A stretch of 64,000 nt of DNA from NCBI GenBank assembly GCA_007644065.1, contig VJWN01000010.1, positions 1,541,642 through 1,605,641 of the forward strand, given 5' to 3'. The DNA comes from Margaritispora aquatica. Taxonomy: Eukaryota; Ascomycota; Leotiomycetes; Helotiales; Discinellaceae. The notes below the pieces were generated by a model. The model ran no database searches. It saw only the letters and a list, made by a program, of their open reading frames with translations, and was not told where the DNA came from. The first letter of the stretch is position 1; every line of letters starts with the position of its first letter. This document shows, piece after piece, positions 1 through 11,298 of this stretch. The position numbers were made by a program, and so were the translations under genes.

Positions 1-261
1 CTAATTTCAAAACTTTGTCTCTCGGATGGCCTTGAAATATCACCGCCCTAGTAATCTGTGAGCAATTGAATATGTATATAATTTGATATTACCTACATTC
101 GATCTTGGATGCTTTGTTGAGCGATCTGCAGCATCTGAGGTGTCGTGGCCAGTTTTCCTCTTTTTGTTAAACAGCTTCTGCATCTTTGACACTTTAGATT
201 GTTTTGGAAACACCGTATGGTATGCAGTATTGGTCTTGATTTGCAAGAGAGCTCCACTCAA
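1..261 (-). CDS. Possible 5' end of an unidentified gene running off the left edge
   Basis: A minus-strand frame opens with ATG at 261 and gives about 55 basic residues (MSGALLQIKTNTAYH..., then a KKRK patch). A GTAGGT donor at 96 and a CACAG acceptor ending at 56 would join it to an open frame reading ITRAVIFQGHPRDKV up to base 1. The implied intron is only 41 nt, short even for a fungus, so the join is doubtful. I do not recognise the product. It would be transcribed away from mS33, sharing the roughly 130 bp between them. It could equally be a chance reading frame. Confidence 0.28.
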
Positions 262-392
262 CAGGAGAGGCTGGAGCAGGACGGTCTCGTGACCCCGAAC
301 GGAAAAATGACGGGCCGGATTCCAATTTGTTGCGACATCAACAGAACATCAGCCTGGGAGTTGGATTGACAGAAAGGACAATATCTGCAACC

Positions 393-868
393 ATGGCTGT
401 CGCACGCTCAAGGATAGTGGACTTGATGAAGGTGTGTACTAATTGAACCTATCTCATCTGTCTAGCGTGCTAATCATGGGAGGTTCAATGCCGAATCTTC
501 TCTACGACCTTCAACCCAGAAGGACTTCGCCTGGGCAATAAGATTCTACGACAGCGTTTAAAGGGTCCCACATTGGCATCATACTATCCTCGGAAAGTCT
601 CTACTATTCAGGACTTGATGAAGGCATACCCAGATCTGCAGATGTACAATGATGCAGAGGAGGACCGACTGGAGAAGATTAGAATGTATGCGATGAGAGA
701 TCATGGGTTAGCAAGACACACGCTGATGGAACTACAGTGTCAAAGCCAGAGGAAAGGGAGCACCGAAGAAGCGGAGGACGAAAGAAGGTAGGTTCATCAT
801 TTCGCTCTTTGTAAGAAAGTGCTAACTGGTCCACAGAATCCAAGAAGTTCAAAGGCAAGAAGCGGTAG
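393..868 (+). CDS. rsm27: Mitochondrial small-subunit ribosomal protein mS33 (Rsm27 family)
   Basis: Structural protein of the mitochondrial small ribosomal subunit. Four exons, 393-431, 483-685, 738-787 and 837-868, join in phase to 107 residues. The introns are 49-52 nt with donors GTGTGT, GTATGC and GTAGGT. The family signature is plain: an N-terminal MAVARSRIVDLMK, then QCRIFSTTFNPEG, then GNKILRQRLKGP followed by SYYPRK, and a basic tail KARGKGAPKKRR ... KKFKGKKR. Reading through the second or third intron puts the tail out of frame, which is why no single long frame shows the gene. Length and composition match fungal mS33. The start is the first ATG and leads directly into the conserved helix. 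No cleavable presequence is obvious, as is common in this family. Confidence 0.9.
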
Positions 869-1933
869 AAGGGAGTCGCTTTGTAAAGATTATGTGTATC
901 AAACTCTGCATGAATGTAGGAATATTGGCGTTTGGTTGGAGCAATGGAATTGTGTGTCTCGAGGCGATGCTGAGACGAGCAGTACTCTCGAGACGCTTTA
1001 CAAATGCTATGCTCATGGCATGTCAACCACTTCTTACTCTCTATGCATGTGTTTTGTTTTCCTTATGGGACTTCTCAGTCCAGAAGTCTTCTAAGAGCAT
1101 GGTCCATTTACATATAAGGTTATTGCTGTGATTCTTGCAAGAAGTACTTGCATCGTGAGTCGAAGAGTTGGGGTTCGTGGTAAGGTCCACAGTCCCATCG
1201 TAGGAGGTCATTGTTCAAGCCGTTTCTATATGCACAAGAAATGTCTTTCTCATACAGAGAAACCATTTGCTTATGTTTAGTCCAAAGTATCTCTTGAAAG
1301 CTAGATATTGTTATTATAATCTAGACGAGTTGTGCCATAAAGCTGTTCTGTCTAAAGATACTTATGTTGCAGGTCACTACCTTACCTTATGATGTACAAA
1401 ACTTAGCTTTCCCTGCAGCAGCATCTCAGAATTATATTTTAAAGCTTGCTCACAATGATCTATTGATTCACCACGACTTCTGCTCGTAGTCAATTCTTAT
1501 TCATGTTACCTTGGCACTTTGTAAACAATTTGTCCTACCAGAGGCTGTGGCTATCCAGTGCTTGAGAGTCGCTTCTTTCGAACATGCTCCTTCTGCCTTC
1601 GACGACAGCGACAGTCTTTGGCTAGGGAATTCAAAGTCGTCCTCATTCACCTTTCTCTTCCCCGTCATACCTACCACAAAAACCTCTCGCTGGCTTTGGA
1701 AATCACGACTTCTGATCGCGCACCTTCTACGTTTGAGATCTGACCTGCGATTTGTATTTGTTGGCCATCTTTTCCTTCTTTCATCGAAATATACCTCCTA
1801 CTCAAACAACTCGACACCATTTTCTTCTTGAGGATTCTGTCAGCACTTTTCAACAAAATCTGTACCCTACTACCTGAAAAGCCGACAATAGAGCAATCGA
1901 GGAGCTCTCAATTAACTTGAGAACTCAAACAAG
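869..1933. other. Intergenic: mS33 3' end and PUF gene promoter/leader
   Basis: No supported gene. Short frames here are not conserved-looking. The last 400 bases are pyrimidine-rich, as expected of the leader of the PUF gene at 1934. Confidence 0.6.
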
Positions 1934-4813
1934 ATGGCTTCCAATCCATCAACTGGATCACCAGCACGTCGTCGTTCTGGAACAAACAAGAACAATATGC
2001 CTGATAGCTTTATTGTACATGAAGATGCTAACTCTTCGAGAGCTGTAAGTCCCTATTGGATTTTCATTCTCTTCAACTTCATTTGCCTCGCCGTTCACTG
2101 CTATGGCTCGAGTTGGGCTACACAGCCAGAAATGCTCTGCCAGACATCAGGCTGGCGAAATGCCCCAACTAAACTACAAGGCCAGCAGCTCGCCTCCCAT
2201 TGACCTCCAAAACAAAATTTAGTCGCGAGATATATCATTCTCGGTACATTCTTTCTGCTAACAATCATATTCTAGGAGTCTTCTTTACCTTCTCTCAAGA
2301 AGTCTGCTACCGTACTTACTACAAGCAAATTAAGCAACCAAGCTGCTCCAAAGGTTAGTTTTCAGATCGTTCCTTGATCTTCTCCACAACAGCTCGATAG
2401 CTTCTCCTCCTTTCCTCGGGCTGTCTTCCACCTTTCTTCGAATACTTGCTAACTTTCGCAGAAGGCAAAGATGAACCACGATGCTGCTTCCTCTGCCGAG
2501 GGCAATCCAATGGACAAACTCCTCGCGAAGCTCTCGGAGCAACAGGCCATAATCAACAAGCAACATGACGCCTTGAAATCTTCCGATGAAAGCACTGCAT
2601 ATACTCGGACTGTTGAATATGTTGCTTCAACCGCAGTCAACTCCATTCCCATCACACCTGCCACAGGTACACGCCCTAACAGCACCGCTCCCACTACAGG
2701 TCCTTCAAGTGACGTTGAAGATGACGCTCCAGGTGCAGACGAGCTTCTACGCTTGAAGGCTGAGCTTGAGGCTGCAAAGGGCAAGATCGCACGCATGGAC
2801 CAAGAACTTGCTCAGACTCGCACCATTAAGCACACCATGGACCAGGCTTTAGGTAATGCTTCTGAGGCCGACTTCCCTCTCAATCGCCCCGACGTAGAGC
2901 GTGTTCATACTGCGCCTCCAGGACTGCTTCCCCAATTTCAGAGAGACCATTCTTGGGCTGCCCAAGATGATTCTCGCTCTGACACCAGCGATGCTTTATC
3001 GGCTGGAGGCTTCAACCGTGCTCGAGCAATCTGGACCAACGGCAAACCTGCTTTTGGTGGTTTCCCTGCTAATCTTCCTACCTTTCAAGCATCAGAGGCT
3101 CTCCCATCGGGTCAATACATGCAACGTGGTTTTCCGCAGCCATTCGTTGACCCTCCAAGTTCTTATGGTGGACCAAATGTCAGTTTCCGTCCTGAGCGAA
3201 TGGTTCCTGATCCAGATCTACTGATGGCTCCTTCTGCTGTCCGTCGCATTCCTGCTAGCGGCACTGGTCGTTTCAACAACCGTAGCAGCAATGGATCCTT
3301 CCCATATGCCAGCAGCAACAGCTCTTTTGATGGCTATACACCACAATCAGCCTCTTATGGATCTGTCGCGAGTATGCCAGCTGTTGTCGGCCAAATGGGC
3401 GGATCCATGGGCATGGGCATGAATGGAGGTATGAACTTCTATGGCGGCTATCAAGGTCAACAACCTATCGGCACTCCACTTTCTCCACATGCTCCAGAGT
3501 TTACTTCCTCCTCTGGATCTAGCTGGAAGAATGATGTAAGTGATTCCTCCTTTATGTCGCTTCGGCCTTTACTCAAAAGTATTCAGGCTGTTGCGACTGA
3601 GGGTCAAACTTACTTGCCTACCACCGAGCCGCTCAACTACCGACGCCTTCTTGATAGAACTGTCAACTGCAATTGGAAGTACATTGTTGACAAGATTGTC
3701 TGCAACAATGATCAACAAGCTTCTATCTTTCTCCAACAGAAGCTCAAGGTTGGAACCACTGACCAAAAGTATGATATTGTTGAAGCTATTGTTGCTCAGG
3801 CTTACCCATTGATGATCAACCGATTTGGAAATTTCTTGGTCCAACGCTGCTTTGAACATGGCACTCCTGAACAAGTTATCAAGATTGCTGAAGCTATCCG
3901 TGGTAATACCTTAAACCTCTCGATGGATGCGTTTGGTTGCCATGTTGTTCAGAAGGCTTTTGATTCTGTCCCAGAAGACTACAAAGCTATCATGGTCCAT
4001 GAGCTTCTTCGTCGAATTCCCGAGACTGTCATTCATCGGTATGCTTGTCATGTTTGGCAGAAGCTCTTTGAACTTCGCTGGACTGAGTCTCCTCCGCAAA
4101 TCATGAAGTACGTTAATGAAGCTCTTCGCGGCATGTGGCATGAAGTTGCACTCGGTGAGACTGGTAGCTTGGTCGTGCAAAATATCTTTGAAAATTGTCT
4201 TGAAGAGGATAAAGTATGTATCTTCATATCTTGATTTGAAAAGGAATCTTGGCTAATAATATCATAGCGCCCCTGCATTGAAGAAGTCCTTGCCAGCATC
4301 GATATTGTTGCCCACGGTCAATTTGGTAATTGGTGCATTCAGCATATCTGCGAGCATGGCGCTCCAGCAGATCGGAGCCGGGCTATCGATCATGTCATTC
4401 GATATGCTTCAGAGTATAGCATGGACCAGTTCGCTTCCAAGGTTGTTGAGAAGTGCCTCAAGATTGGCGGTCCTGACTTCCTCAGTCGCTATTTGGATCG
4501 CGTCTGTGAGGGTCGTTTGGATCGTCCACGTATCCCGTTGATCGACATCGCCAGCGATCAGTATGGCAACTATTTGATCCAGTACATCCTCACCCATTCC
4601 AACCCTCAACACCGCGAGCTTGTGGCAAGCCATATTCGAAAGCATATGGTTTCCCTTCGTGGATCCAAGTTTGGTTCTCGTGTTGGTATGCTTTGCACCA
4701 ACCCAGCTATTCAAACTCGTCCTGGTCCTGGCGCTGGTCCTGCAATTGGGGTTCCTCCTCCTCCTCGCATGGCTCCACAGCAACCTCCTCGATATGGTGG
4801 CGCTTATCGCTGA
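1934..4813 (+). CDS. PUF (Pumilio) family RNA-binding protein, eight repeats
   Basis: Sequence-specific binder of mRNA 3' UTRs, acting in the cytoplasm on mRNA decay, translation or localisation. Exons 1934-2044, 2276-2353, 2462-3535, 3587-4213 and 4268-4813 give 811 residues. The intron at 3536-3586 is 51 nt without a stop, so it can be mistaken for coding, but it has a perfect GTAAGT donor and a TTCAG end. The first 420 residues are low-complexity with a short coiled-coil-like stretch (LLRLKAELEAAKGKIARM). The C-terminal half is a Pumilio homology domain. Its base-reading motifs in order are SIFLQ (467), NFLVQ (503), CHVVQ (539), CHVWQ (575), SLVVQ (615), NWCIQ (651), SKVVE (687) and NYLIQ (731). 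By the established PUF code, read from repeat 8 to repeat 1, this predicts 5'-UGUA-A/N-AUA. A proline-rich tail follows. I cannot say which yeast PUF is the orthologue. Confidence 0.93.
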
Positions 4814-5908
4814 GCAGTGTTAATATGACGCCTTGCTCCGTGTTCTCAGTCATATTGAGTTCGGTGTCTTGGTTGACGAAAAGATCTCTTCTTCACACGA
4901 TATCATAAAACGACATTAACGATACGACATATTCGAACGGGCTTGGTCTCCTTGTTTACTTTTCGCCTTTCATATCTACGGATGTTTACACTTGGCTCTG
5001 CTTGCGTCCCGTCAAAGTCACCTCGGGCATCATTCTGGCTCTTGTATTGACTGTACTTCCGCTCTTCCAACGAAAGTCAGCTGCGATATTTCTTCTTGTA
5101 CTTTACCAACATTTTCTTCGGCAACCTATTCTGCCATTACGGATCATCCTACGCTGAAGACGGTTTGTTGTCTCTAGTGTCTTGGACACATCATGGTTAC
5201 GGTTTTGCATCTTGTTGTCCTGGCATGGCCATTGTTGTCTTCGGATCGCATAGCTATTTTACCTCGACCACTGTGCAAATCACAGTTGCGTGGATGTATA
5301 GTATTGCCTTATTCTCCTTATTGTTTGATGTAAGGTGCAACACGTATGACGGAGGTGTTATCTGCATTCATCCTGCCATTTGCAGAGTTTGATGTGGCGA
5401 AGGAGGAACCGCTATTACGCTGACATGTTTCTTCTGGCTCCCGTGCTTGTACCCAAATCAAACCCAAGACAAACTTTGTTATCTAGTCACTCATTAAGAA
5501 ATAAAATGGCGTTACCATATTCATTGCGTCCTTAAGTCTGCTTTGATATTGTTCTTTTTCTGTGCTTGTGACTGCGTTCTCGTTGAATCTAGCTTTAGAG
5601 TCTGAGATTGCTTTGGTCTATGCCTAACAACCTAAGAGCAGGGATGTCATTAGACCAAAGCCTGATTGTGATTGCTAGGAGAAAGCGTTAATCCTGCTTC
5701 TTGATGAAATCATAAAGATAGAGACTCTTTAAGCCATGCAAGTACATCTGATGAGCTATCGACCCCACTGGTCATTGCTGCCAAATCCATACGCCAAGTG
5801 CAGCAAAGTTGATGCCCCTTTGAGCCAACGCAAACATTCACTCGTGTAACCATAATTTCGTAAAAATGCACCCAAATATCATCCTGCCTTGCAACTGTCG
5901 CGCACCCA
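4814..5908. other. Intergenic: PUF 3' UTR and Pex39-family 3' side
   Basis: T-rich sequence that probably contains a long PUF 3' UTR. Open frames of 60-110 codons on both strands have no recognisable content. No repeat seen. Confidence 0.55.
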
Positions 5909-6436
5909 TCACTGAGCCATTTTCGATTTCTTGGCACCATCCAGTACCTCGTCCAAATTGCTAGCTGGCAACAACTCCTCTTCCTCCTCCTCTGGCAGTT
6001 CCTGCGCAATATACACATCTCTCCGATCACCAAACGTGCCTTCCGTCGTGGACGGCAGCTCCTTCTCCCATGGTTTCTTGCGCCTAGGTAGTGTGGGTGT
6101 CGAGGATTGGCCTGTCAGCACCGTGTCTGGAATGTCCATTATTCCTGGAATGGGAGCGCCGGATTGGATGAGCGCGATTATCTCTTGGAAGTTTGCCGGG
6201 TGGGGTGGTGGTGCTTGTGCTTGTGATTGTGTGGAGGAGGGTGGGTTTGTTGGGGTGGGAGTATCGGTTGAGGGGTTCTTGGTGTTGGTTTTGTCTGATG
6301 GAGTGGAGGTTGCTGTGGTTGTGTTGGTGTTTGCTGAGGAGAGGGATTCTGGTTGAACACGAGCAATTTGAGGTTTACTCGCGAGATACTCTTTGTAGGC
6401 ATTAAAGTCTATGGGAATGTTCTTCTTCCGTGACAT
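5909..6436 (-). CDS. pex39: Pex39/C6orf226-family protein with KPWE motif (PTS2 import)
   Basis: Single exon of 175 residues. The core around residues 82-125 reads FQEIIALIQSGAPIPGIMDI, then a short DTVLTGQ segment, then LPRRKKPWEKE. This is the layout of human C6orf226 and yeast Yjr012c: a helix with a G-x-P-x-PGI turn, a basic patch, and the invariant KPWE tetrapeptide. That family was recently named PEX39 and described as a Pex7-binding helper for import of PTS2 proteins into peroxisomes; I recall this from the literature and cannot check it here. The N-terminal third (SKPQIARVQPES, then an S/T/P/N-rich linker) and the acidic tail (EEEEEELLPASNLDEVL) are low-complexity. The start is the first ATG; an upstream exon ending in a CATAG acceptor inside the first ten codons is possible but less economical. 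Confidence 0.7.
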   Translation of the reverse strand: MSRKKNIPIDFNAYKEYLASKPQIARVQPESLSSANTNTTTATSTPSDKTNTKNPSTDTPTPTNPPSSTQSQAQAPPPHPANFQEIIALIQSGAPIPGIMDIPDTVLTGQSSTPTLPRRKKPWEKELPSTTEGTFGDRRDVYIAQELPEEEEEELLPASNLDEVLDGAKKSKMAQ

Positions 6437-7122
6437 GTAGAAGCATTGGGCTCGGAGAGTGAGGTCTGTGATTTGAGATGGGTTGGTAGATGGACTTGGA
6501 CCGAGGATTGCTGATAGTCCACCCTGTTGCAGAGTAAGTTTTCATACGAAGGATTCGGATTTTGGAAATGAAAATAACGAAGTCAATTTCGCCAACGAGA
6601 GGATTATAGACAATTCTAGCCACAAAATTTGGTCGTTTGCTTGTTTACTAAACCAGATTGACGAGGCTGACAGTTCGGAAGAAGCACAATTTTCTTACCT
6701 GAAACTCTTTATCTGACTCCCATGAGTAAGTTTCCAGCTGCCGGAAGACATCTTTCGCATCACCACCATATATGCTCTCATTTGACATCTTTTCGTTGGT
6801 TGCAGCAAGCTCAGAGGGGTTTCATGAACTTCTAGCCATCAGCCTCGGCCGAGGACAAGCTCGTAACTGAATCTGCGTCTATGGTCCAATAAGGTGACCA
6901 GAATAGCCGAGGAAGTTTTGGCGCCCCAGCCTTTTACATTGATTTAGCTTCATTCTGTGAAATCCACACAAACTTCCTTCCCTTCTAAACATTTCCCTTT
7001 TTTCATTTTACGACATCGTGTTACGGCTCCTCTCGAGCCTACCAAGCCTTTACGCTTTCTTCCTTTTGATCAATCAACATACTACGAGCTCGCTGCGTGC
7101 TGATCGCAGCCTGACGGTGAGA
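6437..7122. promoter_or_regulatory. Divergent intergenic region between pex39-like gene and scd6
   Basis: About 690 bp between two divergently transcribed genes, so it must hold both promoters. The last 150 bp before scd6 are C/T-rich, typical of a fungal leader. No defined regulatory site can be assigned by eye. Confidence 0.5.
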
Positions 7123-9125
7123 TGGCAGAATACATCGGGTTAGTCGCAGCTGGAGGTAGCTTTTGCAGAGCTGTAATACTGACGTTCTTGGTAACTAGTG
7201 CGCGGATATCTCTGATATCAAAAGCAGATATTCGGTAGGAACAATCTGCGGATGGTCAGCGAGGCATTGGGACTGACGGCGAGCAAGATATGTCGGCACT
7301 CTTCACAAGATCAACTCGACAGACGCGACGGTCGCGCTTGAGAATGTCACATCTTTTGGTACGGAGGGGCGAAAGGATAATCCAGCAGAGGAGATTGGAC
7401 CTATGTCTGGCACATACGACTACATCGTGTTTCGCGGTTCAGATGTAAAGGACTTGAGGATCGATGAGGTACCTGCTGTGAAAGAAACCCCTCCACCACC
7501 ACCGAATGATCCGGCAATTCTTCAAGGAGTAAGTCTTTACGTCTCTTTCAAACCTGCGTTGCCATTGCGCAGTCTTCAGCTGTGTATGATGAAAAATTCC
7601 GGATGTTAACTCAGTATACCTCCGAGAGCGCAAAACCGTGTGGAGATTTCCGTTGCCTTCCTTCTGACACAAGAACCATTACTCTAAGCATTTGATCACG
7701 ATTGTGTGGAGGACACCTGCTAATAGGTCTTGGATTTAGTACGCTCGCCCACCCCCACAAGCTGAACCACAACGCCAACAACCAATCACCCAGCAAGCCC
7801 CTCCCCAAGGTCCCCAGCAGGTTCAGTCTCCACAAGGAGGACCTCCGTTCCCGCACCACGCTCAGTACCCACCTCCATTCTATCCACCTCCTCAGGGATG
7901 GGGTCGGGGAGGACCTCCACCTGGCCCTGGCGGCTTCCCTCCGATGCCATATGGTGGTCAACCTTGGTATCCAGGTCCAGGTCAAGGTCAAGGATTTCCT
8001 CCAGGACCTTTCCCACCATCTCCATATGGTTATCCACCAGGACCTCCTGGCCATTTCCAACATGGACCACCACCACCACAGCAACAACAACCCCCAAAGC
8101 CATCTCCCATCGGTCCCAGTGGAAGCAAGACCACTCCGCCTGCAGTTCAGCCCACCGAGAAACCGATTGAAAAAGCTGCTGCCTCCAAAGTTGTTCCAAA
8201 GACAACTGAATCAACTACTTCTGAACCAAAGGGTCCCACTCCACCTGTCGATTCAAAACCATCACCTTCTGAGGTTGCAGTTGCAGCAGCTCAAGTCCCT
8301 GCCGCTACAAGAGCAGCTGCAGAAAATGCTACAAGCACTTCAAATCGCGTTGCTCCTGCGTTACCCCGCTCAGGTCAACCTGTTGCATCTTCTCCAAAAC
8401 CTGTTGTACCAAAACAATTCTCTTCAGCTCCTGGACCCTCTGTCAGCCAGCCAGATAAATTGACTGCTGCAACCCAAGCCGCTACTGCTGCTGTGGCTGC
8501 TGCCATGGCGAAGATGCCTCCAGTGTCTCGAGAGAATGGAAATGCGTTGGAGGACTTGACCAACAAGGTGCAGCAAATGAGAACAACTGATCGTGCAGTT
8601 CGTGCGCCAGCTCAGCCAGGTCGTGGTGCTGGTTTCAGCAGAGGCCCTCGTGGCGGTGCTCGAGGTGGTCTCCGTGGTGCAAATCCTGCTCCTACCGTCG
8701 AGCTTCCCGGATCAGACTTTGATTTTGACTCCGCAAATGCCAAGTTCAACAAGGAAGACTTGGTCAAGGAGGCAATCGCTGGTTCTCCTCTTGTTGAGAC
8801 TGACTCAGCTGCGTCACCTACGGAACCAACCACTACATCTGTTTACAATAAAGCTTCTTCATTCTTTGACAACATCTCCAGTGATAGCAAGGACCGAATG
8901 GAAGCCGCGAACACTAGAGGCGGTCGCGTATGGAGAGGTGAAGAGCAAAAGAAGAACGTCCAGACTTTCGGTGAAGGGAGTGTAGATAATGGATATCGCG
9001 GAGGATATCGTGGAGGTCGTGGACGGGGTCGCGGCCGTGGTGGATACAGAGGACGAGGTTACAGCGGTAATGGTCAACCTCGTGGTGGCTCAGGCTATCA
9101 AGGCAACGCTGAGACTGCCACATAA
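7123..9125 (+). CDS. scd6: Scd6/Sum2/LSM14-type mRNP protein (LSm, DFDF, FFD, TFG, RGG)
   Basis: Translational repressor and decapping cofactor of P-bodies and stress granules. Exons are 7123-7139, about 7199-7234, 7288-7528 and 7740-9125, giving roughly 559 residues. The first three encode the LSm14 domain (MAEYIG, ISLISKADIRYVGTLHKI, VALENVTSFGTEGRK, YDYIVFRGSDVKDLRI). The long last exon is a Pro/Gln/Gly-rich linker followed by the DFDF region (PGSDFDFDSANAKFNKEDL), an FFD box (KASSFFDNISSDS), a TFG box (KNVQTFGEGS) and a C-terminal RGG tract. This order of elements is diagnostic. The 17-nt first exon explains why the start is easy to miss. The boundary near 7199 is uncertain by one base. 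A further tiny exon inside the 211-nt third intron cannot be excluded. Confidence 0.93.
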
Positions 9126-10390
9126 TTGTTGACCATCTGGACGCCAAAACGCATCATATCTTGATTGCGATGTACCAACATTTCGATTCTCGGATTGCTT
9201 ATCTGGTTACTTGAGAGACAATCTCGCCTCTGTCATTACGCTTTCCTTCGGCTTTGCATGGAGGTCACAGGTGTCGAACGGTTGGTGGATGTTTGTGTGT
9301 GTGTGTGTTATGTTTACCTTTTTTTTTCTCCGGTGTATCACCAGGATCCTGGGCTGGAATGAGTCTAAGACTTTGAATGCTTGATCGGCGAGTCAGCAAT
9401 ATGATATTGCGGTTTACGACCATGAAAAGGGCCGGAAGAAAAACATTGCGATTTGCTTTTCCTTGTTTCTTGCGTTGTGGGGAGCCTTTTCGAGGACTAG
9501 AGGTGCCTTGATACCTTAGTGGAATACTTCATACTGGCGTTAGGCTCACAGGGTGGTATTTGCAGCAGATCGAGCTTGGCTTGTTCAATTATCGCCCTTT
9601 TGCTCGGTCTACTTCGCGGGGTCATTTGTTTGCTTTGGTCAACGGCGCATCCTTCCTTGTCTGGTGAATGGATATCTGGCTCTGGGTGGTTGGCACTGGG
9701 TAAATGTTGCCGGAGCTCGGCTTGACGATACGGCCGGATAAGATCAGATCAGATGACTTGATGCACGGAAATGCAACGATGGGTGAGCGATGGTTGATAA
9801 GATGGTTAAATAATGGTGGTATGGTGTGGGTTTGAGGGACACAAGGGCTAGATACTGCAACGCTTGTGAGAATTAAAGAACCTTCAAACCACTTCTCTGT
9901 CTGGCATTTATGGTGCGCTTTCTTACTTCGGATGTTCGTCAGTTTCAAGTGCTTTGTCCTTTGCCTAGGAAAGCACATCTATTTACAATCTCTTAATGAC
10001 GGTCGATACAGTCTGACTTTACAATCAATACTCGAGCCTGTGTTGGGGCTCGTGCTTGACATTGAACTAGAGACAGTGCGAGATCTTTCCTACATTGTGA
10101 GTCCTCCAGTAACATCAGTTGATCAATGCTTAATCACTTCCCATGTCTTGAACCGCTTCATAACAATCATGGAATTTTTTACTTTCATCCTTCGAATCTT
10201 GGGCAGAAAGTGGGCTTCAAGCTTACGATAAATATATGTCGCATTTTCTTGCCATTCGACTTTACGTGATGTAGGTAAAAACAGCAAGCTTTCATTTCAT
10301 GCATTCATTAAAAGTATTTATCTTATTATCATTCAATTAGCTACCATTCTCAAATCAATATGAGAAGATCCCAACTGCCTCAAATCAGAA
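9126..10390. other. Intergenic between two convergent genes
   Basis: Holds the scd6 3' end, a short (GT)n run near 9291-9308 and T-rich DNA. Open frames up to 121 codons have no recognisable content. Confidence 0.55.
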
Positions 10391-11298
10391 TCAAACATAA
10401 CTTCTCCACTGATGCTTCGCATAAGGTGGCGGAGCAACACCACTTCTCAGGAGATCCATTCGTTCCCTGCCCTCACTATCGTCATCTTCTGCCCTGGTTT
10501 CTGCACTGGTATCTGGCGTTGTTGCTGCCTCTGCAGTTTCGGTGCTTGCGGATCCAATACGCTCTTCTGAGGGCCGTACCGAATCGTTAGGAGAAACAAA
10601 TTGATTTCTTGCTGGAGCCAACGGAAAGTTTCCCGCAGAGTTCCCATATGTATTGCTAGGAAATGTGACGATGGGGTTCGTGTTCGAGTTTCCCGGTGTA
10701 TTGCTGGGCGCAGTTGAGACGCCTCCATTCCCTCTACCCTCTTCCAACTCAATCGCAGACGTCCCAAGCCTGCTGCTCTCAAACTCCGCTGCTCTCCGCT
10801 TGAATTCCTCGTCGTCTGCTGGCACTCTCCCCAGATTCTCCACAATCGTCACGGTTCTCCCGGCTCCATCATTGTTCTTCCAATGACGCACGCACCTGAA
10901 CCTCCTCCCTCCCATATCGTCGGGATCCCGTCGTAGGACCTCACGACAATACCTATCTTCGAGAAACCGGGGCAGCTCGTACGATGGCTTTCGCCATACG
11001 TCGCGGATAGCAATTGCGCGCCCGTGTTTGTTGGCAATTATTGCAACGCTGGCCACAATGGCCGCAAGCAACAGCATGATGAGGATGTACATGCCGGTGC
11101 TGGCTGAGCTGGGCGTGTACTCGCATGTTGATAGGCCGGGGGCGCCATTGGTGTCGGCGTAGTATTTGTAGCCGTTTGTGAGCTCGTAGACACAATCGGC
11201 CTGTAGGGGTCGGAGGGTTCTATGGGTTTGTGTGTTAGCATGTTTAGGATGTGTGTTTAAGAATATAGATATGCCCACCTTGAAGATCCGCTGCCCAT
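10391..11298 (-). CDS. Uncharacterised single-pass membrane protein
   Basis: Exons 11279-11298 and 10391-11219 on the minus strand (59-nt intron, donor GTGGGC, acceptor CATAG) give 282 residues beginning MGSGSSRTLRPL. A short Cys-containing outer part (ADCVYELTNGYKYYADTNG, then LSTCEYTP) precedes one strong membrane span at about residues 51-72 (MYILIMLLLAAIVASVAIIA). A basic segment HGRAIAIRD and a long polar tail rich in S/T/N/E follow. The two short outer Cys residues could pair. There is no signal peptide, so the topology is probably signal-anchor. Just after the span, a compact, likely folded stretch rich in Arg and Trp (RFLEDRYCREVLRRDPDD, RRFRCVRHWKNNDG) is the most conserved-looking part. 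I do not recognise the family. Confidence 0.7.

Noticed and set aside
4992..5392. Open frames of 61-98 codons downstream of the PUF gene
   Set aside because: Cys- and Ser-rich random-looking sequence, overlapping frames, no splice-supported extension; probably 3' UTR.
7611..8463. Long open frames overlapping scd6 on both strands
   Set aside because: They are shadows of the Pro/Gln/Gly-rich scd6 exon; the in-phase frame carries the DFDF, FFD and TFG motifs.
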